Shown here: positions 39,501 through 48,680 of the stretch, piece after piece | How the letters are laid out: every line of letters starts with the position of its first letter | How positions within the stretch are numbered: position 1 is the first letter of the stretch | From: Onchocerca volvulus | Taxonomy: Eukaryota; Nematoda; Chromadorea; Rhabditida; Onchocercidae | NCBI GenBank assembly: GCA_000499405.2 | Contig: HG738137.1 | Coordinates: 13,385,661 to 13,449,660, forward strand | DNA length: 64,000 bases | Direction of reading: 5' to 3' | The notes under the pieces: model-generated | The model's input: the letters and a program-made list of their open reading frames with translations, nothing else | What the model was told of the DNA's origin: nothing | Database searches by the model: none | Position numbers and translations under genes: made by a program

Positions 39501-41282
39501 ATTTATAACGGAATAACAAAGGAAAAAGAAATATCGAACAATCATATTGACAAAAATGTTGATGAATTTGATCAAATTGATCAACATCATACAACTTTAT
39601 TGTCTTCTCCTTTAGCATATTTTGCTCCTGAAATTAAATCAGTAAGATTTGTGAATCTTCGAGAAAAAGCATTAGCTACTGGTAATCTTTACATGATACA
39701 TGCTATTGCTGGTACCATTTATCCATATTTTGGACTTGTCTCAGCTATACCTCAATGTTTGAATATATATGCAATTGAATATGAATTTCATTATCCGTCA
39801 AATAGTTTAATGGAACTTGCATCTTTTTACGCCAAAAATGTAAGTGAAATTCTATTTCTTTAATTTTTCTCCTATTTTTTTTTGGACGAGAAGAAATTAT
39901 ATAAGGTTGATATTTATAAAGTTTTTTTGAAAAACAAATTAAAGTTTTTCTACGGTACTCGATATATATTTACGCAAAATAAATGTTTATGAATCCTTCA
40001 AATGATAGTCTTTTTTTTATTTGATTATTTGATTAAAAATTTTTAAATAAAAAAAAAAAAATTAACGAAATTTCTATTAAATATAAGAAACTTTCCTTTT
40101 GTCTCAAAAATTTGTATTTTCCTGACAAATATTATCTCTCTCTTAATTTGTAGATAAGTTTTTATTCTAATTTAATTGATGAAAAATAATAGAATTCCAA
40201 ATATTTAGATTACCAAACATAGCCAAAGGAAACCGATATATTTAATGGGGCATTCATTGGGTGGTATTCTGGCACGTGAAATAGCACAGTTGCTTCATAA
40301 TAATGATAAGAATAATGAAGTATCATTTGTTATCATGCTTGATTCATGGTATCATGGTATTGATAATTTACGTGTGAATACTGTCAAACGTTATCTTCAG
40401 GTTTTAACTTTTTTTATATTCAAGAATTTTTTTTTTTTTTATTCTACTTTTTACATGATCCAGAAGTAAAGGAATAAAGAAGACATTATGTTCCATTATT
40501 AGATATTACAACTTTTTTTCAAACCTATTTTTAGGAAAAATTAGAAGGATTGCCAAATCAAGAGGAATATATTAAAAAATCGGCGAAATTAACTGAAATC
40601 TTGCAAAAGCACCAATTCTCGATTAATTCTATCAAAATTTATCTTCTGAAAGCAAAGGATCATGGAAATTCTTCCTTCAGAACAAATTTAAGGTAAGCGA
40701 ATTCCTTGCGATAACAGTAAGCTTCATCATTTGAAGCATGACGAAGTTTTTATGTCTCAGAAGCTAAGAATCAAAGTGATAGGAATTCGTGCAGGAAAAC
40801 TTCGTTATAAATGAATTAATGAACATAAGAAAACGTTAAATAAATTAATGAATAAATAAATTAAATAATCTCAAAAATCGAAAATGTGTCAATGCAAAAT
40901 GGTCGAATTTTTTTTTCATTGGGAGTTCTATAATTAGGCTGAATCATTTAAACAAAACGGCTTGTTTACTGCATTCCTCAATTTTAACAGATTCATTTCA
41001 AAGAAAAGAAAAAAGAAAATTCGATCGCTTTCTTTGCTTTGTTTACATTTTCCGAATGATCATTTATAACACTCTTATTTTCTTTTCAGAGAATTTAATT
41101 CAAAAGAAAAAACTCGATCGTTCATTTCAAATGGTTGGCAGAAGATTTCTGCAAAGAATGTGAATATATTTTTGGTTGATGGTGATCATGATTCCATGTT
41201 ACAGCAACATAATATAATCTTCTTGACACGTATTTTTGCCTATATTTATGCTAAAAATGGAGTGACAGTAGAAAAAATTTGA
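18525..41282 (+). CDS. pks-1: Giant hybrid polyketide synthase / non-ribosomal peptide synthetase (PKS-1 type)
   Basis: About 7,285 residues from exons 18525-39839, 40209-40400, 40535-40692 and 41090-41282 (TGA). Domain order: AT*-DH, KS-AT*-DH*-ACP-KR-ACP, AT-DH-KS-AT*-KR-ACP, KS-AT-KR-PCP, C-A-PCP-TE (asterisk: key residues lost). Three ketosynthases carry Cys-His-His, two acyltransferases carry GHSxGE, five carrier domains carry the phosphopantetheine Ser, the C domain has HHIITDG, and the TE has GHSLGG. Module-by-module residues are given in the next entries. It should extend an acyl chain three times, add one amino acid and release it, in the cytosol of the producing cell. The architecture resembles C. 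elegans PKS-1, which with NRPS-1 makes nemamides; orthology is inferred, not shown. The first 21.3 kb have no intron, unlike neighbouring genes, yet base and codon use match the host. No ACP or KS precedes the first DH, so the start of the line may reside in another protein. Confidence 0.93.
18856..20370 (+). other. Megasynthase N-terminal block: inactive AT-like domain and dehydratase DH1
   Basis: After about 105 charged, low-complexity residues comes an AT-like fold (about 130-210) in which the nucleophile segment, normally G-H-S-x-G-E, reads VSGLDTL, so it cannot carry acyl groups. DH1 (about 345-615) follows. It keeps His359 but in a degraded motif (HLIHNRQILS, with the expected Gly and Pro replaced), and it keeps Asp515/Gln519 in LIDGAMQ and the family segment FYDLMEQY. 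There is no ketosynthase or carrier before it, so DH1 probably acts on a chain delivered from elsewhere, or the block is a remnant of a lost module. Confidence 0.75.
20515..25550 (+). other. Megasynthase module 1: KS1-AT*-DH2*-ACP1-KR1-ACP2
   Basis: KS1 (about 665-1062) has Cys826 in DTACSSS, His959 in EAHGTGT and His992 in THFGHSE. The following AT-like part (about 1075-1340) has IHASDNLSL in place of the nucleophile elbow, although its post-AT linker (LPNYQFKRESYW) is conserved. DH2 (about 1342-1600) lacks the motif His, and its Asp is Glu (VIETIIQ), so it is probably structural only. ACP1 has Ser1660 (LGLDSL). KR1 (about 1779-2145) has the cofactor motif TGGLGGIG, Ser2077, Tyr2090 and Asn2094, and a B-type Asp in GCLHDA. 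ACP2 has Ser2297. A KR lying between two carriers is unusual. Confidence 0.85.
25600..31815 (+). other. Megasynthase module 2: AT-DH3-KS2-AT*-KR2-ACP3
   Basis: The first AT (about 2359-2778) is complete: Ser2543 in GHSVGE and His2642 in YPFHS, a malonyl-type pattern. DH3 (about 2792-3078) has the full HxxxGxxxxP motif (HLIHGEITLP, His2807) and Asp2988/Gln2992, so it is the best dehydratase here. KS2 (about 3131-3537) has Cys3278, His3421 and His3461. The AT after it (about 3559-3839) has no nucleophile (IIAPTRID) and no G-Q-G motif. KR2 (about 3889-4332) keeps Tyr4238 and Asn4242, but its nucleotide loop is degraded (IIGNIRGIA). An Asn-rich insert (near 30493-30545) precedes it. ACP3 has Ser4389 (MGIDSL). 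Confidence 0.83.
31855..36260 (+). other. Megasynthase module 3: KS3-AT-KR3-PCP
   Basis: KS3 (about 4444-4845) has Cys4601 (YSACSTA), His4736 (ECHGTGT) and His4770 (NIGHA). The AT (about 4859-5295) is complete, with Ser5036 in GHSLGE and His5143 in YAFHS, again malonyl-type. KR3 (about 5309-5818) has the loop FGFGNIG, Tyr5717 and Asn5721, and a B-type-like Asp (AKIDN). The carrier that closes the module has LGGHSLNG (Ser5867), the pattern usual for peptidyl carriers, and hands the chain to the condensation domain that follows. Confidence 0.86.
36310..41282 (+). other. Megasynthase module 4 and release: C-A-PCP-TE
   Basis: The C domain (about 5929-6372) has HHIITDG with His6065/6066 and Asp6070, so it should form the amide bond. 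The A domain (about 6379-6902) has FTSGSTGKPKA (from about 6557), YGPTE (6692), YHTGD, GRIDKQVKIRG and the invariant Lys6889 (NRNGKID). By eye against GrsA, its pocket reads D-V-V-F-Y-G-I-V-W-K, suggesting a hydrophobic amino acid, low confidence. The PCP has Ser6951 (LGGHSLLL). The TE (about 7039-7285) is split by three introns and carries Ser7121 (GHSLGG), Asp7150 (VIMLDSW) and His7255 (DGDHDSM), a complete triad. Confidence 0.88.
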
Positions 41283-41765
41283 ACGATCCTTCTTTTTTTA
41301 TTATAACAATTTGACAACTCATCTCAAGCCAGTGCGGTTAAGTTTTCATATGATGATATTTTCTTATTTTGGAAACAACAAAATAATCGCTGAATTGCAA
41401 TGCAATACATTTATTATATGTGATGAGCAACAATAAAAGTTAATGAATTTGATTAAAAAACATTAAATAGAGTATTTCAATAATCAAAATTTAAGATATT
41501 AGGAAAAATTCATAATACGACCAATAATATGTATTATTCACGTAATTTGAACTATTTTTCAATTTTTTCTACTGGAAATGCAGCTATTACTCAATCAGTA
41601 CGTTTCAAAAAACAATTAAACAAAGTAAACAGCACTAAAAATCAACTAAAAAAAATTTTAAAAGAAACGAATAATTCAAAAACTTCAAAGTATAATCGAA
41701 AAAGGCAAATCATTTCACTATATACATAAAACTTCTTAATAAATTTGAAAATAAAGAGATAACTA
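41283..41765. other. Short gap between convergent genes
   Basis: It holds the 3' untranslated region of the megasynthase and, from the other side, that of the SECp43-like gene. A basic 66-codon plus-strand frame at 41529-41729 starts with ATG but shows no homology, signal or splice context, and I do not call it a gene. Confidence 0.6.
41432..41437 (+). terminator. Polyadenylation signal of the megasynthase gene
   Basis: A canonical AATAAA stands about 150 bases after the TGA at 41282, in AT-rich 3' flanking DNA, on the coding strand. Confidence 0.55.
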
Positions 41766-44405
41766 TTACCCAAGAACTTTTAGGAGATCATCTTCACACA
41801 TATTAGCATCAAAAACGACTTTACTCCATCTACTTTGCTCAAGTGCTTCATAAAATTCTTCACCATTTGCTAATACGTATTCATTGCTTTTTTCAACCGA
41901 TTCATCTTCCACCGGTTCAATACCGCACATTTCGTATGATACGATTGCTCCACCAACTACGCATGAATAATATTGCTAAAAGAGATTTTATGCTTGACTG
42001 GTACAAATTCAGCTTAGTTTCGATCAGATTTATGATTTCATCTCATATAAATCATACTGTAACTTTTACATAGTATTTACAAATCCATAAAAAACCTTCA
42101 AGATATTTCTCATGAAAAGATAGAAAACAATTTTCCGAACAATTTAAATTAAAACAAATAAGATTTCACATAATTTTTAATAATATTACTATATTTTAAT
42201 AATATTACTTCAGAAACGGTTTGTTGAGGGGTAGTTCGAGGCTGCGCCGGTGGATAAGTGTATGGTGCATGATAAGTATTAACTGAATGAGCAGTTGTCA
42301 CAGGCTGCGTATTGTATGGATAATAAGATGCCACTGATGTCGGAGATGCTAAAGATGATGCGACATTTTCCTGAAATTAGACTGTTAATATGATCTGAAT
42401 AAGTCGAGTAATTATAATTTGTCATCTTCATTATGAGATACTGAAATTAGAATACTATAATAATATCTAAATCATAGTTTTTCACTAAAATTTCATATTA
42501 TGGTAAAACAAAAAACAACAAACCTGAGTCTGCAAATAATTAGTAGTGGTGTCATATCCAGTAGCATTAGGTTGAGCTTGTTGCTGCTGCTGTTGCTGCT
42601 GAAGATGACGAGGTTGTCTTGGTGCTCGGTATTTCGGTTGTGCTAATTTCAGAATTAGTTGTTTACCGTCGACACGATATTTATTCATTTCAAGCTGAAA
42701 TTTTCAAGATATATAAATATCAGATTGCATTACTTATTTCTTTCGAATTCCAACATTTTTTCCTCTTTTTTTTTTTTTTAAATTGAAGACTTTTAACAGT
42801 TATTACCAGTGCTCTTTGTTGATCAGTTTGATCGGAAAATCGTACGAAGCCTAAACCTTTTGAGGTTCCATCCGTATTTCGATATACTTTTGCCCCACGA
42901 CAGGATTCATAACGTTCACCAAAAATCTGAGAAAAATTTAATAAAATAATATAAAATAGATTATTGTAATCCTGAAGAAAGAACTAAATTTTTTTTTTTC
43001 AGCTTAATTTCACTTTCAAGTTCTTAGGAAGAATTTGAAATTCTACATTGTCTTGAAACAAAACATACAGTCAACATTAAGAGCGATGGATTAGCTTACC
43101 AAGAAAAGCGCAGCATCATCCATATCTTGTGGCACATTATTGACAAATAAATTATATTCAGTATATCTGAAGATCATATCATATTTCATAACTTCAACTT
43201 TTCAAAAAATTTCATTTAAGCATTTTATGATAGTTATAAAAATGATAACAGCCTTGATAATAACGGCCACTGTAACTCTGAGCAAGCCATTAAAGTACTA
43301 TATCAGCGATTGAAATTAATAACCAAAACCACTTTATCATTAAAGATACTAAACGGCTGCTGGGATAAATTTTATAGTTCTAAATTTTCATCCACCAAAA
43401 ATACCCAATTTCAATCGGCAGTCAACTAATTCAAACATATGAAAGAAAGATTACCTTGGAAAAGGAAAAAAAAAAAAAAGATTCTTTCAATAAAACTAAC
43501 GGTGCATTCGGAGAATTAGCAAAGGAAAGATTGAATGCTGAACATGGTCTCGATTTGGGAATAATTTTTCCGTTGATATGCAACATTGCACGGCGAGCCG
43601 ATTCACGATCAGCGAATTCAATGAAACAATAACCAGCTTGCTGAAGTCATTATACATTAATAAGGTGAAAAGGTACCAATTTTTATCAAATGGAATAATA
43701 GCTTAATGACCAGTAGCAAGTCATTCTATTAATTGAGTGATCGAGATTCGGTATATCTTATCTCGATTACAGCTGAACAATATTCAAGAAAATGCAAGAA
43801 TTTCTTCCAATATTGAGACTTTCTTGCTGAAGGAAATTATTATAATTGATTATATGAAAGAACATGAAAGAAAAAAAATTGCAACAATTTAGGAAAATGA
43901 AATCAGATCGATGCGATCTAATGCAGTTAATAGGAAACAACTTTTCTATACATTATAAATTAAAGGGGATGAAATAAACATATAAGAATGTTCCGATTTC
44001 TTTAGATTAAATGCAAAACAGCTCAGATAATTGGAGACGTGAAATAACCGAAAAGTAAGAAATGAGCAATTCAACATTTCAAATTATCGGTCATTTTTTG
44101 TTACAAATTTTGATTACTGGCGAATTTAAAATGTTCCGATCATTTAAAAGTAAAAATTTTAAAATTATTTACTGACTCTAAAAATCAAAGAATAATTTTA
44201 GTTTTAATAATATTGTTATTAGTAAATAATGAATAAACACAACCTTCCCATTTTGTTTATCGAAAACAATCTTTACGTTGGTTACTTCTTCACCCATTCG
44301 AGCAAATGCGTCAGCTATAAATGCCTGATCCCAATCGGGACTCAAATCACCCATCCATAGAGTACGATCTGTATCATCGTTTGGTCGAGATATCTGATAT
44401 GCCAT
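41766..44405 (-). CDS. SECp43-like (tRNA-Sec-associated protein 1) two-RRM RNA-binding protein
   Basis: 343 residues from seven exons with matching phases: 44405-44244, 43640-43501, 43166-43100, 42926-42807, 42694-42524, 42370-42209 and 41975-41766. RRM1 starts with LWMGDLSPDWDQAFI and has RNP1 as AGYCFIEFAD. RRM2 has RNP2 NLFVNNVP and RNP1 KGLGFVRFSD. SECp43 (TRNAU1AP) shows the same start (WMGDL..FI..AF..MGE.V..VKI), and the C-terminal SYEMCGIE plus acidic tail also fits it. SECp43 binds selenocysteine tRNA complexes in vertebrates; TIA-1/TIAR-like or Nam8-like splicing roles are the alternative. A Gln tract from CAG repeats (42577-42603) and a Tyr/Pro/Thr-rich segment follow RRM2. An acceptor (AAAAACAG) abuts the start codon, suggesting trans-splicing. 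Confidence 0.86.
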
Positions 44406-45659
44406 CTGTTTTTATCTTAAAAATATACTTATTGATTGAGAAGTAAAAAAAAAAAGTTTAAACGAAATAACCGTTTGCGAAACTCTCGTAATATTTTTCT
44501 TACCGCTCGAAAGATTTTTTTTTCTTACAAACTGAAAGCTAAAAACATAAATTTGAAATCTCAATTCATATCAGAAGATAGTTTAGTACTATACAGTGCT
44601 TGACCATAAATTCTAATATAACAAAAATCAATTACAAGATTCATTTAAAAAGTCCAATCAATATGCTTAATATCAACCCTCAGTCAGAAAGCTTAATTTT
44701 TAATTGCTCCCGTCCTTTTTTTTTTTCTTCACCAAATCCATCAATCTAAACGATTAGTTTTGCTGATTGTTTCGCGATATATATATATATATATATATAT
44801 TTACATTTGTTTCATTTTGTGAGATATAACAATAGAAGAAAAGCCAAATTTTTTGATAAAAACTAAGAAAAAAGATAAACTTCCAATCACATGAAAAAGT
44901 TTATCAAATTGAAGTTCCTACTGTTGTAATAAATAAGAAATCTGCTATGGTAATTATTTCATAATGAGTCAAATCTTAAAACCGCAAAAAAAACTTTTAT
45001 TTGCCATTGAAATAAAGGAAGAAGAGTAGTGTGAAAGAACTATAAAAACAAAAAATTATATTAGATATAATTCATTACTTCATTTAGCTATTGGAAAGAT
45101 ATATTCAAGCGGAATTAGTTTAAGTGTTAACGATTTCTACTCAATCATTTTATATCTGATTAGCTAAACAGCGTTGTCGGTCCAACTCTAAAAATAAAAA
45201 AATGTCGTTCTGTTAAAAATCTCAAATCTCCGAAAGTTCTTATCAATTGCTTTAAAAATTTGACACACCATTACATTACATTTACATTCGACTGCGTGCA
45301 TATTTTTATACGCTTTTTATATAAACGCGTTGCTGTAGCTCAGTCTAGTTAAGTGGAAAAGAAAGTAAAGAGAGAGCGCACGTTCCTAATGTTGAGGAAA
45401 GAAGTTTAAATAGTTTTAAATTTGGTTTTTAGTCTGATTGGATTGGAGACTGACTCATAATGTTGTGACTGTCTTGTTCACTCATCCGCTGATCCCCATT
45501 CTTCTTTAATCTGATTTGCAATTAATCGTTGCACTACTTCCGTTCAGCGAATATGACGATCTAAGTTTGATCTTCTGCGAGGCATTATTTGGATGAACTA
45601 AAGCAGATCGACTGCACTGAAAAATAAGTTGTCATACTAATAAGTTGTTGTTTGTGACT

Positions 45660-46075
45660 GTCATTTTCTTTTCGCTCTACCACTGCTGTCGCTTCTGCTG
45701 AACTGTTGCTTGTGTTGTTAAATTATGGCTCTTGCTGCCGCCGAACTATCCTCAAAATTGACTTGGACTGAAGTTGAACTTGAAAATGAACTCTTGCTGC
45801 CGGCGAAATTATATGACTAAAATTGACTTCAACCTGACCTTCAAATCTTTTCGGGGCTCCTTTCCCTTACCTGACCTACGAGATGTCGTCTTGTGATCGG
45901 TTGACTTCATTTGTTTACCTGTAGACAGGAGCATTTTGGCGTTAAACATGTTCATCGTTTCGACTTGTTGGCCGCCTTTGACTTCAAACGAATCATGCTG
46001 CTTGATATTGTTTATCATGATTGCATTCTTCAATTTCGCTAACATCTCACTATTTGACCGTTCCATCATGAATAA
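45660..46075. repeat. Second copy of the dispersed repeat seen at 15.18-15.54 kb
   Basis: The plus strand here and the plus strand at 15.2 kb share a 25-base segment with 21 identities (TTCTGCTGAACTGTTGC here, TTCTACTGAATTGTTGC there). Patchy similarity continues on the minus strand (ATGTTTA.C..CAAA; GA.CC.CGAA.AGAT.T.AA). This copy keeps an 86-codon minus-strand frame starting MMERSNSEMLAKLKNA and ending in a basic region. I find no SL-like sequence at its 5' end. The family is unidentified. Confidence 0.4.
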
Positions 46076-47731
46076 TGATAGAACAATAAAGACGAAGAGA
46101 ATAAAAAGATAAACATAAATAGAAGGGAGGAGGGCGAAAGTAACAAAAAAGAGCGGAATGGAAAAACGGTAAAAGAGAGGAGAGAAAGAGATGGAAATAT
46201 TTTCAGAAAAGTATGTTTTTACCTATCACAGATATAATATCTGTACAGAGGATGTTTGAAGACACGCGATAAAGGAACATTGCGTCAAAATTTTAAAACA
46301 ATCGGTGATGGATTTCGGGAGGTTCAAGATTGGTAAAATCGGACGTTTACATTTTCATTCATATAGAATATAGATACAGCTATTTCATATAGCTTAATAA
46401 AGGCAAAGCTTTAAATAAGATATAAGAAACAAAAAAATTGGCTAACAAAGATGAATTTTGGAAGTTATCATTAATTTTGAAACAAGAATAAATTTTAAAT
46501 CGAAAAAAATTAGCAAATATTTTCGTATATATCAATTTTTTGACTTGATCACCAGATAAATTTCTCTATGCAATTCGTGAAATACTTAACTAACATTTTG
46601 ATATTGATAAGATTGTACACTATTTAATCTGAATTAATATATTTGTTTCTTTTTTGAAATAATATTTCAACTGAAATAAATCTATTATAACAATTAATAT
46701 CATTTTATCGGCTTACTTATTACTACCCAACCATTCGCTTCTTCTCCAATTTTGAATCTACTAAATTATTCTTTCCATTTTTTATTTGCGAAATAAGAGA
46801 GCAAAAATCTGTTTGAAACTAAGTTTTATTAGTAACGGTACTATAAAAGATAAGGAAGAGATGAGGAATTGTTGAAGAACTGAAGAGTTGAAAAACGAAG
46901 TGGAAGGAAAATAGTAGAACTTATTAAACTGAATAAATTCATTATAGAAAAATAATTCAAATGATAACTTCGAAACAATCAATAAAGAAATAACTGGACT
47001 TCGTGTATGAAGTATTCGCTTTCTTTTAACAGTTGGAAAAAACTGCTTGAGAAAAAAATAAATAAGAATAATATCGCATATGGATAAAAAACAATTTATC
47101 CCAGAAACCAAAACAAAACACAAATAAATATAAAATGTATTATATAATAACGATAGAGTAATAGTATATCAATCAAGTGATCAATATGTACCAATAAATT
47201 GGAATAATTTATTGGAGGGAAACTTTTCAAGCAAGCGAATAACATATCATTGAAGAAATAGACATTACATTTTTGGATAAAGAATTTTCAAAAAAAAAAA
47301 AAAAAAAAAGAGAGAAAACTTTAGATATGTTATGAGAATTCTCAACTTTATTACAGACCAGTGAGCTAAATGAAACATTGGGCTGAATGATGGCAGAATT
47401 ATCATTTATTCCAAGTTTTAAAAATGAAATTTAAAATATGATACAAACGCTAAGCAAACAATTTGAATGTCTTAAACGATGTAATACTGTGAGTAAATAA
47501 ATTAAATTCCGGAAAGAAATGAAAAGGATGAAATATCACAAAGAACTACTTATAAGATGATAACACATCAATGAATATACAGTGATGAAAGTGAAATACT
47601 TAGACAACAAAATTTTTTGTTGACTTATCCAAATTTGAAAAATTGATCAAATCTCATTTTCAGGAAAACAGCACGATTTGCTGGAATATTCCCTTAAAAT
47701 ATAAAGTGAAAAGCGTACAGAAAATAAAAAC

Positions 47732-47732
<1 letters not shown>

Positions 47733-47786
<54 letters not shown>
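47733..47786. repeat. Poly(A) tract of 54 bases
   Basis: Uninterrupted A run in intergenic DNA downstream of sec-16. No adjacent retroposed gene could be recognised, so it is not assigned as a retroposon tail. Confidence 0.9.
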
Positions 47787-47788
<2 letters not shown>

Positions 47789-48680
47789 AAAATATAGAAA
47801 ATTAATTCGGATAGATACCTAATCCAATTTAACAAGAAATATGGCATTCTAACATTTCTGCAACATAATTTTGATTTGGTATTTTTCAGATATACATTTA
47901 TTTCTACGTCATGAATCCGTTTCAAATCATAAAATCAAAAAAGTTGAACAAGTAGTACTAGATAACTGTTTACAGCATCAAGATAAAACAGCCTTATGAT
48001 CCATAAAGTATTCTTTTATAATGCATTCAACACTGAATATGCGACTGTATAGATTATATTCTCAAGATCACTTCAGTTATTGAAATATGCCAGAAGATGG
48101 AATAAGACTTGGATAATAAAAATTTCTAAAACTAATTTAGATACTGAAAAGTTAAAAATAAAATTTTTTTCTGAGGCCGACAAATCCATAATTGCTAAAG
48201 ACACCAATTAAAAAGAATATTTTAATCTTAAATTAAATAAAAAGAGGAATGCAAGAAATTTTTTCTTTTTTTTCTTTTTTTTTTTTTTTTTTTTAATAAC
48301 AAAGTATCCAATATTTCCGCACAATCTGGCAGTTATAAAGAAGAATGAGAACGGATATATGAGGTGATTTCCAGTGACTTTGAAAATATAACTTGTACTA
48401 ATAATCATCTCAAGTATCTTTGAGTACCTCTAAACGCGAGCAACAAGATATACTTCCTAAAATGTTAACAATCCACTTCTTAGCAATGTCCTCTAAAATA
48501 GTGCATCAAAGAATTTCAAATAATTTTTCATAAATTCCATCCACTGAGGTTACAATAATAAAAAAATTATTAAAAAAAATTATTTGTCGTAAATAAAAAA
48601 TACATTACGAACACCAAACTTAAAGAAAAGTCTTTTAGTATGAATCTGTGTTTATGAATCTGTATTAAAAGCATTTATGT

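Larger units (their letters stand above)
44406..48680. other. Intergenic region between SECp43-like and sec-16 genes
   Basis: About 4.3 kb without an intact gene. Contents: an AT dinucleotide run at 44777-44801; a less AT-rich block from about 45290 to 46080, with a TATA-like TTTTTATATAAA near 45316, that includes a diverged copy of the 15.2-kb repeat; a run of 54 A at 47733-47786; and a T-rich tract near 48263-48293. The minus-strand frame 45809-46069 lies inside the repeat copy. I see no tRNA, although TAGCTCAGT near 45337 superficially resembles an A box. Confidence 0.6.

Noticed and set aside
18525..41282. Bacterial contamination as the source of the megasynthase
   Set aside because: Base composition and codon use match the neighbours, spliceosomal introns with nematode-type sites interrupt the thioesterase, and nematode genes flank it on both sides.
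41529..41729. Basic 66-codon plus-strand frame after the megasynthase
   Set aside because: It sits in the gap between convergent genes and has no acceptor, motif or homology; the length is expected by chance.
45330..45400. tRNA-like A box (TAGCTCAGT) near 45337
   Set aside because: No B box (GGTTCRANTCC) or acceptor-stem complement follows within tRNA distance.
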